A stretch of DNA of 64,000 bases from Massilia sp. 9096 (GCF_000745265.1 NZ_JQNN01000001.1:2852001-2916000), one strand, 5' to 3'; shown: positions 54,347 through 63,215, numbered from the stretch's first letter. Translations and numbers: made by a program. The notes: generated from the letters alone by a model not told the origin.

Positions 54347-54901
54347 TCAGGCATCCAGCCGCGCCGCCGCCGGATCGAACCGCGGCGCCGCCGCGCACAG
54401 GCGTTGCACGCGCGCCGGCCTGGGCTGGGCCGTCACGCCGTCCTCGTACGCGATGACGTGCAGGCCGGCCTGGCGCGCGAACTCGAGCAGCTCGCCGGGC
54501 GCCAGCAGGAAGGCCGGATTGGATGGTTTGCCGAAGACTTCGTTCCCCTGGCCGAAGGTTTCGTAGACCAGGACGCCACCCGGCGCGAGCGCGCGCGCGA
54601 GCCCCGCCATCAACGGCCGGTGCAGGTAGTTGGTGACGACGATGCCGGCAAAACGCCCATCCGCGAACGGCCAGGCCGCGCCGGGCGCTTCCAGGTCGTA
54701 TTCGACGGTGGCGATGCCCTGCCCCGCGCCCTGGCGGACGCGCGCCAGCGCCTGCGGGTCGCGGTCGAGCGCGAGCACCGGGTGGCCCAGCGCGGCCAGC
54801 AGGCGCGCATGGCGTCCGCCGCCGCACGCCAGGTCGAGCGTCTCGCCGGGCGGCATGATGGGCGCGAAGCGCGCGACCCAGGCGGATGGTAAATCAACCA
54901 T
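54347..54901 (-). CDS. Class I SAM-dependent methyltransferase, TehB-like
   Basis: A 184-residue small methyltransferase. Motif I is LDLACGGGRHARLLAA; the acidic post-I residue is in VLALDRDPQ; YETFGQGNEVFGKP and LLEFARQAGLHV follow in the order seen in TehB-type enzymes. It overlaps the trpS stop by eight bases (ATGGTTGA). Substrate unknown, possibly thiol or metalloid compounds. Confidence 0.88.
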   Translation of the reverse strand: MVDLPSAWVARFAPIMPPGETLDLACGGGRHARLLAALGHPVLALDRDPQALARVRQGAGQGIATVEYDLEAPGAAWPFADGRFAGIVVTNYLHRPLMAGLARALAPGGVLVYETFGQGNEVFGKPSNPAFLLAPGELLEFARQAGLHVIAYEDGVTAQPRPARVQRLCAAAPRFDPAAARLDA

Positions 54902-55844
54902 ACGACAAGCCCATCGCCTCGCGCACGTCGCGCATGGTCTCCTGGGCCAGTTTACGCGCCTTGTCGCAGCCGTCGGCGACGATGGCGCGCACCAGCGACG
55001 GATCGTCCAGGTAGGGCTGGGCGCGTTCGCGCACCGGCGCCTGCTCGGCCAGCACGGCGTCGATCACCGGCTGCTTGCACTCCAGGCAGCCGATGCCGGC
55101 GCCGGTGCAGCCCTTGACCACCCAATCCTTCGTACTCGCGCCCGAATACACCTCGTGCAGCCGCCACACCGGGCATTTCAGAGGGTCGCCCGGGTCGGTG
55201 CGGTGCACGCGCGCCGGGTCGGTCGGCATGGTGCGGATCTTCCTGGTGACGCCGGCCGGGTCTTCGCGCAGCGCGATCGCATTGGCGTAGCTCTTGCTCA
55301 TCTTGCGGCCGTCCAGGCCCGGCAGGCGCGACGCCTCGGCCAGCGTGACCTGCGGCTCGACCAGGATGATCTTGTGACCGCCCTCGAGGTAGCCGAACAG
55401 GCGCTCGCGGTCGATGTTCGACAGGCTGCCGGCGTCATCGAGCATGGCCTGGGCCTGCTCGAGTGCGGCGGCGTCACCTTCCTGGCGGTAGGCGGTGCGC
55501 AGCTCGGCGTACAGCCTGGCGCGCTTGCTGCCCAGCTTACTGACCGCGTCGAGCGCCTTTTGCTCGAAGTCCGGCTCCTTGCCGTACAGGTGATTGAAGC
55601 GGCGTGCGATCTCGCGCATCATCCCGATGCCGGCCGCCAGCCAGTCGACCACCATGTCCCAGGTGTGCTTCTCGATGATCGCCGGGCCGTCGTAATGCGT
55701 GGTCGGCGCGTGCCAGTCGGCCACGAAGAACAGGCAGGGCAGCTCCGACTGCATGCGGATCCAGTTCTTCAGCGCCCCATGGTAGTGACCGAGGTGCAGC
55801 AGCCCGGTCGGCCGCATGCCGGAAACGACGCGATCGGGATACAT
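54894..55844 (-). CDS. trpS: Tryptophan--tRNA ligase missing about 83 residues of the catalytic core
   Basis: A 316-residue TrpRS-like frame. The start (MYPDRVVSGMRPTG), HLGH (the HIGH motif, residues 17-20), KMSKS (in GLDGRKMSKSYANAI) and the conserved tail up to GLSYG are all present. Betaproteobacterial TrpRS is about 400 residues. At residues 73-75 the text jumps from DWLAAGI straight to MMREIARRFNHLYG, skipping the segment that normally carries FVQSxVPEHAEL, the LLQSADIL block and VPVGEDQxxH, which bind tryptophan and ATP. The frame is not broken, but the product could hardly be active. See findings. Confidence 0.9.
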   Translation of the reverse strand: MYPDRVVSGMRPTGLLHLGHYHGALKNWIRMQSELPCLFFVADWHAPTTHYDGPAIIEKHTWDMVVDWLAAGIGMMREIARRFNHLYGKEPDFEQKALDAVSKLGSKRARLYAELRTAYRQEGDAAALEQAQAMLDDAGSLSNIDRERLFGYLEGGHKIILVEPQVTLAEASRLPGLDGRKMSKSYANAIALREDPAGVTRKIRTMPTDPARVHRTDPGDPLKCPVWRLHEVYSGASTKDWVVKGCTGAGIGCLECKQPVIDAVLAEQAPVRERAQPYLDDPSLVRAIVADGCDKARKLAQETMRDVREAMGLSYG

Positions 55845-55848
55845 CGGC

Positions 55849-56502
55849 TCAGGTCAGCAGGAAGTTCAGCGGCGAGACGATCGCGTTCAGCAGCACTTCG
55901 CCGAGCACGCCGAAGATCGCCAGCCAGTAGCCGATCACGTGGGTCACGATCAGCACCAGCAGGATGATCAGGCCGTAGGGCTCGAGGCGCGCGTACTTGT
56001 AGGCGGCCTTGTGCGGCAGCAGGCTGAACACGACGCGTCCGCCGTCCATCGGCGGGATCGGCAGAAGGTTGAAGGCCATCAGCCACAGGTTGGTGGTAAT
56101 GCCGGCCTGCGCCACCAGGGTCGGGAAGCGCTCGTTGACCTGGAAATGCTGCAGCAGGATGCCGAACACGGCCCAGATCACGGCCATCACGAAGTTGGCG
56201 GCCGGGCCGGACAGCGCGACCCAGGCCATGTCGCGCTTCGGGTTGCGCATCTGGCCGTAGTCGATCGGCAGCGGCTTGGCGTAGCCGAACACCGGCAGGC
56301 CCATCAGATAAAGCACCGCCGGAATGACGATCGTGCCGACCAGGTCGATGTGGGCGAGCGGATTGAAGGTGGTGCGGCCGGCGGCGTGGCCAGTGTTGTC
56401 TCCGAAGTGCCGTGCGACGAAGGCCTGGACGGCGTCGTGCATCGTGAGCGCGAAAATGATCGGAAGTGCGTAGACCGCGAGGTTGCGTATGAGTTCATCC
56501 AT
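55849..56502 (-). CDS. Site-2 protease (M50) family membrane protein with altered HExxH motif
   Basis: A 217-residue polytopic protein of the S2P/M50 family: four to five membrane helices, FGYAKPLPIDYGQMRNPKRDM and NLLPIPPMDGGRVVF (D153) as in the family. The first zinc motif, normally HEAAH-like, reads H22-D-A-V-Q26, losing the catalytic Glu and the second His. It lies four bases upstream of trpS in the usual cluster. It is either a pseudoprotease or uses Asp in place of Glu. Confidence 0.88.
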   Translation of the reverse strand: MDELIRNLAVYALPIIFALTMHDAVQAFVARHFGDNTGHAAGRTTFNPLAHIDLVGTIVIPAVLYLMGLPVFGYAKPLPIDYGQMRNPKRDMAWVALSGPAANFVMAVIWAVFGILLQHFQVNERFPTLVAQAGITTNLWLMAFNLLPIPPMDGGRVVFSLLPHKAAYKYARLEPYGLIILLVLIVTHVIGYWLAIFGVLGEVLLNAIVSPLNFLLT

Positions 56503-56577
56503 AAGCTGCGATTCTAGCAGAGCACGCGCCGCAAGCGCTCGCGGCGTTGGCGGCGTCCCTCTTTTTTACCGCCGGAT

Positions 56578-57201
56578 CTACAAGCCGAACGCCGCCGGAT
56601 CGCCGCGTCCCGCGCGCAGCAGCACCGGCTCCAGGCCGGTCAGGTCGACGATGGTGGTCGGCTCCAGCGTGCCGGCGCCGCCATCGATGATCAGGTCGAT
56701 CTGCTTGCCGAGGCGCTCGCGCACCTCGTCCGGATCGGACAGCATGTGGTCGTCGCCGGGCAGCTGCAGCGTGGTGCCGATCAGCGGCTGGCCCAGCTCG
56801 CCCAAAAGCGCCAGCAGGATCGCGTTCTCGGGCACGCGGATGCCGATCGTCTTGCGCGACGGGTGCGACAGCCGGCGCGGCACCTCGTGGGTCGCGTCCA
56901 GGATGACGGTGTACGGCCCCGGCGTGCTGGCCTTGAGCAGGCGGTACTGGCGGTTGTCGACGCGCGCGTAGGTCGAGATTTCGGACAGGTCGCGCACCAG
57001 CAGCGTCAGATGGTGTTTCTCGTCGACGCCGCGGATCCGGCGCAGCTTCTCGACCGCGGATTTATCGTCGAGACGGCATACCAGCGCATACGCCGAATCG
57101 GTCGGGACCGCGACGATGCCGCCCGATTCGATGATCTGGGCGGCCTGGCGGATCAGGCGCGGCTGCGGGTTCTCGGGGTGGATTTCGAAAAATTGACTCA
57201 T
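56578..57201 (-). CDS. YciO/TsaC-family L-threonylcarbamoyladenylate synthase-like protein
   Basis: A 207-residue YrdC-domain protein that binds nucleotides and double-stranded RNA. Block IVAVPTDSAYALVCRL is the family start loop, and KHHLTLLVRDLSEISTYARV and TIGIRVPENAI are further conserved elements. Its length and position with rnm suggest YciO rather than the essential TsaC, which is expected elsewhere. Precedes the M50 gene by 75 bases. Confidence 0.92.
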   Translation of the reverse strand: MSQFFEIHPENPQPRLIRQAAQIIESGGIVAVPTDSAYALVCRLDDKSAVEKLRRIRGVDEKHHLTLLVRDLSEISTYARVDNRQYRLLKASTPGPYTVILDATHEVPRRLSHPSRKTIGIRVPENAILLALLGELGQPLIGTTLQLPGDDHMLSDPDEVRERLGKQIDLIIDGGAGTLEPTTIVDLTGLEPVLLRAGRGDPAAFGL

Positions 57202-57255
57202 GGCGCGGAAATGCGGACGCGGTGGAGAAAGTTCAAGCCCAAGCTGGCGCCGCCT

Positions 57256-58086
57256 TCAGAACCAGTCATGCCACACCGGCGTCAGGCCGGCCGGCAGCGG
57301 CGGCAGCTTGTCGAATTCGACGCGCGCCTCGCCGGGGGCGTGGAAGTCGGTGCCGCGCGAGGCCATGAAACCGTAGCGGCGCGCGATCTCGGCATAGGTC
57401 GCGTACTGGTCCGGCGTGTGACTGCCGGTCACCACCTCGATGGTCTTGCCGCCCAGGCCGATGAATTCGTCGAAAAGCGCGCCTTCGGCGGTGCGGTCGA
57501 ACGGATAGCGGCCCGGGTGGGCGATCACCGGGATGCCGCCGGCGCCCCGGATCCAGCCGACCGCATCGGCCAGCGTGGCCCAGCGGTGCGGCACGTAGCC
57601 CGGCTTGCCTTCGGTCAGGTATTTGCGGAAGACCTCGGACGTGCTGGCGCACATGCCGATCTCGCACAGGTAGCGCGCGAAGTGGGTGCGCGACAGCAGG
57701 TCCGGGTTGCCGACGTATTTGACAGCGCCCTCGTAGGCGTTCGGGATGCCGGCCTGCTCCAGCTGGCGCGCGATCTCGCGCCCGCGCGCGTCGCGCCCGT
57801 TGCGGGTGGCGGCCAGGCCCTGCACCAGGGCGGCGTTGTTCTCGTCGATCTGCAGGCCGACCACGTGCACGGTCTCGTTGGCCCAGGTGACGGAAATTTC
57901 GACACCCGCCACGAAGCGCATCCCCTGTTGGGCGGCGGCGGCGCGACCGGCGCCTATACCTTTGACTTCGTCATGGTCGGTGAGCGCCCAGACATCGACG
58001 CCGCCCTTGCGGGCATAAGCGGCCACGGCGGCCGGGGCGAGCACGCCGTCGGAGACGTTGGAATGGCAGTGGAGGTCGACTTTCAT
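57256..58086 (-). CDS. rnm: PHP-domain 3',5'-nucleoside bisphosphate phosphatase / RNase AM
   Basis: A 276-residue PHP enzyme. Metal ligands appear in MKVDLHCHSNVSDG (DxHxH), LTDHDE, GVEIS, GNPDLLSRTHF, IAHPGRYP and RGTDFHAP. In E. coli the orthologue trims RNA 5' ends and removes 3'-phosphate from pAp. First gene of the rnm/yciO-like/M50/trpS operon. Confidence 0.93.
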   Translation of the reverse strand: MKVDLHCHSNVSDGVLAPAAVAAYARKGGVDVWALTDHDEVKGIGAGRAAAAQQGMRFVAGVEISVTWANETVHVVGLQIDENNAALVQGLAATRNGRDARGREIARQLEQAGIPNAYEGAVKYVGNPDLLSRTHFARYLCEIGMCASTSEVFRKYLTEGKPGYVPHRWATLADAVGWIRGAGGIPVIAHPGRYPFDRTAEGALFDEFIGLGGKTIEVVTGSHTPDQYATYAEIARRYGFMASRGTDFHAPGEARVEFDKLPPLPAGLTPVWHDWF

Positions 58087-58286
58087 GATGAGCGGTGCGT
58101 GGTATCTGATTAGGCTGTGTGAGCGTTCATTGTACGCGGATCGCCAGGCTTGCGACGGGCTTGCCCAAGCTGCATCGATTGCCGTTCATATGTCCGCTGG
58201 CGCACTGTCGGCAGACTTTACATATGCACCCCGCATGAGACTGCGCAGTTTCAGCTTCTCTATTACTAACAATGAGTTACAGAACA

Positions 58287-58302
58287 TGGCCCGGGAATTG
58301 CT
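58287..58302 (+). promoter_or_regulatory. Sigma-54 promoter of the PEP-CTERM gene
   Basis: TGGCCCG-GGAA-TTGCT with GG at 58288-58289 and GC at 58300-58301, the exact ten-base spacing of the -24/-12 class. The leader would be about 45 bases. A palindrome ACTGCGCAGT (58240-58249) and a related CTGTCGGCAG (58205-58214) lie 40 to 80 bases upstream and could bind an enhancer protein. PEP-CTERM genes in other bacteria are under the PrsK/PrsR two-component system and sigma-54. Confidence 0.7.
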
Positions 58303-58356
58303 TACTAAAAGTTTCGTAAAAAGACTTTTCCCACCGATCACTAAAGGAATACCGAA

Positions 58357-59199
58357 ATGCGCGCAATCATCAAAACCCTGGTAGGCACTGCAATCACCGT
58401 GGCAGCCATGTCGGCCGCCCATGCAGATAGCCAGCTGTTCAACTGGAACCTGAACCTGCCGGGCGGGAATGCCGTCACCGGTATCAACCAGCTGGGCTTC
58501 AACGGCGACAGCTTCATCCAGAACAACGGCTTCGGCACCGGCGACAACTTCACCTTCACCGACAACGGCATCTTCAACATCACGACCAAGAACGCCGGTA
58601 CGTCGATCACCAGCAACGGCCTGGGCGGCGGCCAGCTGACCGGCAACTACTTCGGCGGCACCGGTACCGGCAGCATCAGCAGCGGCCAGATCACGTTCAA
58701 CGCCGGTGGCGAACTGGACATCTACTACAACCCGACCCAGACCTATGACGGCGCCGGCGCGACCGTGGCCAACCGTGACGGCGCCACCAGCGGCACGCTG
58801 ATCGCCCGCTTCACCCAGGTCGCCGGTGGCGGCGGTGCGATCAATCCGGACGGCACCCCGAACAGCAACGGCCAGCTGACCCTGAATTTCGTGTCGAGCT
58901 ATTTCGCACCGGGCGTGTTCACCGATGCCAACGGCAATGCGCTGATGTCCGGCTACACCATCGGCTTCGTGACCGCCAACGCGTCGCAAGACCTGGGCAA
59001 CGCCTCGAGCGCCACCGCCCGCGAAGCGCTGAGCGGTTCGGCTGACACCATGAACGCCCCGCCGGCCTACTTCTACGTCAACAACGGCGGCCAGCTGAAG
59101 CTGAACACCAGCACCAGCGCCGTGCCGGAACCGGCATCGCTGGCGATCTTCGGCGCCGGCCTGATGGGCCTGGCCTTCCTGCGTCGCCGCAAGTCGTAA
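58357..59199 (+). CDS. PEP-CTERM sorted surface protein
   Basis: A 280-residue exported protein: signal peptide 1-23 ending AHA, a Gly/Asn/Thr-rich beta domain, and a C-terminal sorting signal VPEPASLAIFGAGLMGLAFL with a final RRRKS. Such proteins are cut at the PEP motif by exosortase A and linked with exopolysaccharide and flocculation. A sigma-54 promoter precedes it; TCGGCCGG terminator follows. The function of the central domain is unknown. Confidence 0.93.
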   Translation: MRAIIKTLVGTAITVAAMSAAHADSQLFNWNLNLPGGNAVTGINQLGFNGDSFIQNNGFGTGDNFTFTDNGIFNITTKNAGTSITSNGLGGGQLTGNYFGGTGTGSISSGQITFNAGGELDIYYNPTQTYDGAGATVANRDGATSGTLIARFTQVAGGGGAINPDGTPNSNGQLTLNFVSSYFAPGVFTDANGNALMSGYTIGFVTANASQDLGNASSATAREALSGSADTMNAPPAYFYVNNGGQLKLNTSTSAVPEPASLAIFGAGLMGLAFLRRRKS

Positions 59200-59223
59200 T
59201 TGCGCGGCTGCGTCAGCGGCATG

Positions 59224-59250
59224 AAAAAACCGGCTTCGGCCGGTTTTTTT
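59224..59250. terminator. Bidirectional terminator between PEP-CTERM and hydrolase genes
   Basis: AAAAAACCGGC-TTCG-GCCGGTTTTTTT works on both strands: A/T runs flank a GC stem with a TTCG loop. It sits between two convergent genes and overlaps the hydrolase stop codon. Confidence 0.93.
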
Positions 59251-60124
59251 ACGCCAAAAATTCCTCGATCATCTGCGCCAGCAATTCCGGCTGGTCGTGA
59301 TGCAGCATATGCCCCGCCTGCGGCATCATCTTCGGCGTGACGTGGGCGATCTGCGCCAGGCGGCGGTCGACCTCCGCGCGCGCCTGCTCTTTCGGCCCCA
59401 TCCAGCGCCACATATCGGTGTGCTCGGCTTCGATCCACAATACCGGCGCGACGATCTTGCGCCAGCAGGCCAGCACCTCTTCCGCCTGGTACAGCAGGGG
59501 CCCGGTCATCTTGTGGGCCGGGTCGCCCAGGATTTCCCAGAGTCCCTCGCCATTGCGCGCCGCCCAGTGCCCGGCCAGGAACGCCGCGCGCGCGTTGGAC
59601 AGGCGCGGATTGGTCTTCTGCAGGCGCGCCGCCACCTCGTCCAGGCTGGCATACCCGCGCATCGCCGGCGGCAGCTTGACCTCGTCGAGCCATTTGGCAT
59701 AACGTCCCGGCGCCTGCTCGGGTTGGGTGGCCGGCAGCCCGAAGCCTTCCAGGTTGATCAGCCTGGCAATACGGCCGGGGCGCACGCCCGCATACACGCT
59801 GACGATGTTGCCGCCCATGCTATGGCCGAGCAGATTGACCGGCGCCCGCGGCGAATAATGGTCGAGGATGGCTTCCAGGTCGGCGAAATAATCCGGGAAC
59901 CAGTAAGTGTCGCTGCCGGAGCGCTCGGACAGGCCGAAACCGCGCCAGTCCGGCGCGATCACGTGCCAGTCGCCCCGCAAGGCGTCGACCACGAACTGGA
60001 ACGAGGCCGACATGTCCATCCAGCCATGCGCCATGAACAGCTTGGGCGCGTCCTCCCGGCCCCAGTGGCGCACGTGCAGGCGCAAGCCGCGGATGTCGAG
60101 GAATTCGGAGCGGGACGGGGTCAT
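59249..60124 (-). CDS. Alpha/beta hydrolase
   Basis: A 291-residue cytoplasmic hydrolase. Nucleophile elbow GHSMGGN; oxyanion region MAHGWMDMSASF; DWRGFGLSERSG block, and the catalytic His in MPQAGHMLHHDQP. Cap domain of the epoxide hydrolase/haloalkane type. Substrate not identifiable. Confidence 0.88.
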   Translation of the reverse strand: MTPSRSEFLDIRGLRLHVRHWGREDAPKLFMAHGWMDMSASFQFVVDALRGDWHVIAPDWRGFGLSERSGSDTYWFPDYFADLEAILDHYSPRAPVNLLGHSMGGNIVSVYAGVRPGRIARLINLEGFGLPATQPEQAPGRYAKWLDEVKLPPAMRGYASLDEVAARLQKTNPRLSNARAAFLAGHWAARNGEGLWEILGDPAHKMTGPLLYQAEEVLACWRKIVAPVLWIEAEHTDMWRWMGPKEQARAEVDRRLAQIAHVTPKMMPQAGHMLHHDQPELLAQMIEEFLA

Positions 60125-60284
60125 GGCGGCCTCAAAATAGTACGGTCGTTCAGATTATAGCCCAAGCTTGATTTCGCGCGGTGCATCCCCATCTGCCGGG
60201 CTTGCCGGACGATGGCGGGCGCAGGGCGTACAATGTCGGCGTTTGCAAATCACCCTTCAACCCTTCCCTTTAGCGAGCACATCC

Positions 60285-60809
60285 ATGGCGATTTACCAGT
60301 TGGGCGATGACGCGCCTGAAATCGACGCCTCGGCTTACGTTGCCGAGTCGGCCAACCTGATCGGCAAGGTGACGATCGAGGCCGGCGGCTCGGTCTGGTT
60401 CGGGGTGACGATCCGCGGCGATAACGAGCGCATCACGATCGGCGAAAACAGCAACGTGCAGGAAGGCACGGTCATGCACACCGACATGGGTTACCCGCTC
60501 GTGATCGGCAAGAACGTGACCATCGGCCACCAGGCGATGCTGCATGGCTGCACGGTCGGCGACGGCGCGCTGATCGGCATCCAGGCCGTGGTGCTGAATG
60601 GCGCCAGGATCGGCAAGGGTTGCCTGGTCGGCGCCGGCGCCGTGGTCACCGAGGGCAAGGAATTCCCGGACAATTCGCTGATCCTGGGCGCGCCGGCCAA
60701 GGTCGTGCGCACGCTGACGGAACAGGATGCACAGCGCCTGCTCGCCAGCGCCGCCGGTTATGCGGCGCGCGGGCAGCGCTACAAGACGGATCTCAAGAAA
60801 ATCGGATAA
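60285..60809 (+). CDS. Gamma carbonic anhydrase family protein
   Basis: A 174-residue left-handed beta-helix protein. Hexapeptide repeats run through most of the chain; the zinc ligands are the His of MHTD, IGHQ and HGCTV. The start codon follows TCC with an ordinary leader; an in-frame start 39 codons upstream has unsuitable composition. It lies three bases before hslO. Typical YrdA-like; activity is not proven for this subgroup. Confidence 0.9.
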   Translation: MAIYQLGDDAPEIDASAYVAESANLIGKVTIEAGGSVWFGVTIRGDNERITIGENSNVQEGTVMHTDMGYPLVIGKNVTIGHQAMLHGCTVGDGALIGIQAVVLNGARIGKGCLVGAGAVVTEGKEFPDNSLILGAPAKVVRTLTEQDAQRLLASAAGYAARGQRYKTDLKKIG

Positions 60810-60812
60810 AGA

Positions 60813-61769
60813 ATGACGACTGACACCAGCAAGGACATCCTCCAGAAATTCATCTTCGACAACGCCGCCGTGCGCGGCGAGCTGATCGAAGTCTCCAACG
60901 CATGGCGCGAAATCCAGTCGCGCCATGCCTACCCGAAGGCGGTGCGCAACCTGCTGGGCGAGATGGTCGCCGCGGCCGCGCTGCTGTCGGCCAACCTGAA
61001 GTTCAACGGCTCGATCATCATGCAGATCCATGGCGACGGCCCGGTCAAGCTGCTGGTGGTCGAATGCGACGCCAGCCTGCGCCTGCGCGCCACCGCCAAG
61101 CTGGGCGAAAACGTGCAGATCGCCGACGACGCGTCGCCGGAGCAGCTGCTCAACCAGAACGGCCGCGGCCGCTTCGTGATCACGCTCGACCCGCAGGACA
61201 AGGTCCCGGGCCAGCAGCCCTACCAGGGCGTGGTGCCGCTGGTCGGCGACGACATGGCGACCATCATCGAGAACTACATGCTGCGCTCGGAGCAGATGGA
61301 CACCCGGCTGTGGCTTGCGGCCGACGAGAACGTCGCGCGCGGCCTGCTGCTGCAAAAGCTGCCGCGCAACAGCAGCATCGAAGGCCAGGTCGCCCAGGCC
61401 ACCGAGGAAGAAGACCTCGAGACCTGGACCCGCGCCACCATGCTCGGCCAGACCCTCAAGCGCGAAGAAATGCTCAGCACCGACGTGCAGACCCTGCTCA
61501 AGCGCCTGTTCTGGGAAGAGACGATCCGCGTGTTCGATCCGCTGCATCCGGAGTTCCATTGCACCTGCTCGCGCGAAAAGGTCGGCAACATGCTCAAGAT
61601 GCTGGGCAAGCCGGAAGTCGACGAGGCCCTGGCCGAACTCGGCCGCCTCGACATCAACTGCGACTTCTGCGGCAAGCATTACGGCTTCGACGCGGTCGAC
61701 TGCGCCCAGCTGTTCGCCTCCGGGCTGTCGGCCGACGCGGTGGCGCAGGCTTCCAGCGTCAAGCACTGA
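60813..61769 (+). CDS. hslO: Redox-regulated chaperone Hsp33
   Basis: A 318-residue holdase switched on by oxidation. The zinc-binding redox cysteines are C250 and C252 (CTCSREKV) and C283 and C286 (CDFCGKHYGF). N-terminal folding domain FVFDNAAVRGELIEV-type block is present. Starts three bases after the gamma carbonic anhydrase gene, so co-transcribed. Confidence 0.96.
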   Translation: MTTDTSKDILQKFIFDNAAVRGELIEVSNAWREIQSRHAYPKAVRNLLGEMVAAAALLSANLKFNGSIIMQIHGDGPVKLLVVECDASLRLRATAKLGENVQIADDASPEQLLNQNGRGRFVITLDPQDKVPGQQPYQGVVPLVGDDMATIIENYMLRSEQMDTRLWLAADENVARGLLLQKLPRNSSIEGQVAQATEEEDLETWTRATMLGQTLKREEMLSTDVQTLLKRLFWEETIRVFDPLHPEFHCTCSREKVGNMLKMLGKPEVDEALAELGRLDINCDFCGKHYGFDAVDCAQLFASGLSADAVAQASSVKH

Positions 61770-61815
61770 GTCAAGCACCAGGCGAGCACGCCCATGCGCG
61801 ACGGCGGAGCGCTGG

Positions 61816-62004
61816 ATGGACAACGGCGTGGATGGCCATGTCAGCAACGTCCATGACGACAGCGACGTCGACACGGCGGTGAACCGTTTCCTGATCGAGC
61901 GGGGCGTGCCCGGTATCCGCGTCTGCGTCGACCGCAAGAGCAAGCGCCCGGTACCGATCCCGGACCGGACGCGCGCCCTGCTGGCGCGCTTGCAGGCGGC
62001 GTGA
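61816..62004 (+). pseudogene. Remnant of an acyl-CoA thioesterase (4-hydroxybenzoyl-CoA type)
   Basis: A 62-codon frame whose two halves match the two ends of hotdog-fold thioesterases. MDNGVDGHVSNVHDDSDVDTAVNRF corresponds to the family WxDNDxYGHVNNVVYYSxFDTAVNRF, but the catalytic Asp (second D of DND) is Gly and the YY is DD. It then jumps to VCVDRKSKRPVPIPDRTR, the very end of the family, so about 70 middle residues are missing. Located 46 bases after hslO. Most likely a decayed gene rather than a real small protein. Confidence 0.6.
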
Positions 62005-62099
62005 CGGTGGCGCTGCAGCCACACATGCATATCCATTTTTTGTTGCCTTAAAGACTATCTGCTCGGCATACTGGTCCGGTCCCCCTACCGGAGCCCGCC

Positions 62100-62876
62100 A
62101 TGCCGATTCCGCGCCTCGTTCTCCCCCTCGCCGTTGCCCTCGTCTTCGCCGGTTTGGCCGCCGCCAGCCAGGCCGCGGTCCAGAACATCGACGTCGGCAC
62201 CCCGCTGGCGCGTTTCGGCCTGCTCAAGCCGGGCACCCACCGCTACCTGCGCTACCTGAAGACCGGCGAGGCCACCCAGCCGATCGACATCTGGACGCGC
62301 GAGATCCGCTTCGAGCCGCACGACGGCCGGCCGCAGATGCACATCGTCCAGCGCTGGGACGGCGTGTTCCCCGCCGTGAGCACGCGCACCTTCGACTCCT
62401 GGTTCGACCTCGACACCTTCCGCCCGCACACGCACGCGCGCACGAGCGTGAACGGGAAGGACGGCAAGCCCGTGGTCGAAGGCTTCTTGTTCGCGCCGGA
62501 CCGCGTCACCGGCATGCAGGACCTGGCCGGCAACACGCAGAAGGACTTGAACGTCGCATCGAGCGAACCGACCTTCAACTTCGAGACCGACATCGAATTC
62601 CTGCAGGCGCTGCCGCTGGCCGACGGCTACGAGGCGCGCGTGAACTTTTATCACCCGGGCGGTTCGACACCACCGCAGCGCTACACCTTCAAGGTCACCG
62701 GTTCGCAGACCATCGCCGGGCCGGCCGGGCCGGTCGACTGCTGGGTGGTCTTCACCGATTACAACACGCCCGGCGACGGCGCCAAGTTCTGGTTCGCCAA
62801 GGGCAGCCAGCTGATGGTGCGCCAGGAAGGTGCGCTGCCCGATGGCCGGCGACTGGTCAAGACGCTGATCGAGTAA
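62100..62876 (+). CDS. Exported protein of unknown function, DUF3108-like
   Basis: A 258-residue protein with signal peptide (1-26, ending QAA). The mature part is beta-rich with the tail FWFAKGSQLMVRQEGALPDGR, which is reminiscent of DUF3108-type periplasmic proteins. No catalytic motif is evident. SD near the ATG is weak (GGAG 7 bases upstream in CCGGAGCCCGCC). Confidence 0.65.
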   Translation: MPIPRLVLPLAVALVFAGLAAASQAAVQNIDVGTPLARFGLLKPGTHRYLRYLKTGEATQPIDIWTREIRFEPHDGRPQMHIVQRWDGVFPAVSTRTFDSWFDLDTFRPHTHARTSVNGKDGKPVVEGFLFAPDRVTGMQDLAGNTQKDLNVASSEPTFNFETDIEFLQALPLADGYEARVNFYHPGGSTPPQRYTFKVTGSQTIAGPAGPVDCWVVFTDYNTPGDGAKFWFAKGSQLMVRQEGALPDGRRLVKTLIE

Positions 62877-63215
62877 GAGTTCTTCTGAATTATCCGGCTC
62901 AATTATCCGAAAACAGTCGGATTCGAATACGGGTTTGTCGCTGTCGAGTTCATCCGGTCCTGGCTGGGGTGACAGCCGATGCTATCTTTTTGTTGCTGAA
63001 TTACGCTGTCGGTTTCTACCCACAGAAACGATCGGAAAAACCTGAATTCATCCGATGTCCATAATCAACTTGATTGGAATCAATTGGCATAAATCAACGA
63101 CACGCTTCAATGAGCACCGGTGTACGAATTCGTACCCGTGGCTCTGGGATAATGTCGCTTTATGCATACGACAAACGACATTCCCCGGTCAAATTCGCAG
63201 ACCATGGAGGAAAGC
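62877..63215. promoter_or_regulatory. Upstream region of PAAR gene with 14-base palindrome
   Basis: About 340 bases, AT-rich for this genome. GTACGAATTCGTAC at 63122-63135 is a perfect palindrome just upstream of a GATAAT -10 (63148-63153). The palindrome lies where a -35 would be, as for an operator or activator site. No coding frame. Confidence 0.5.
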
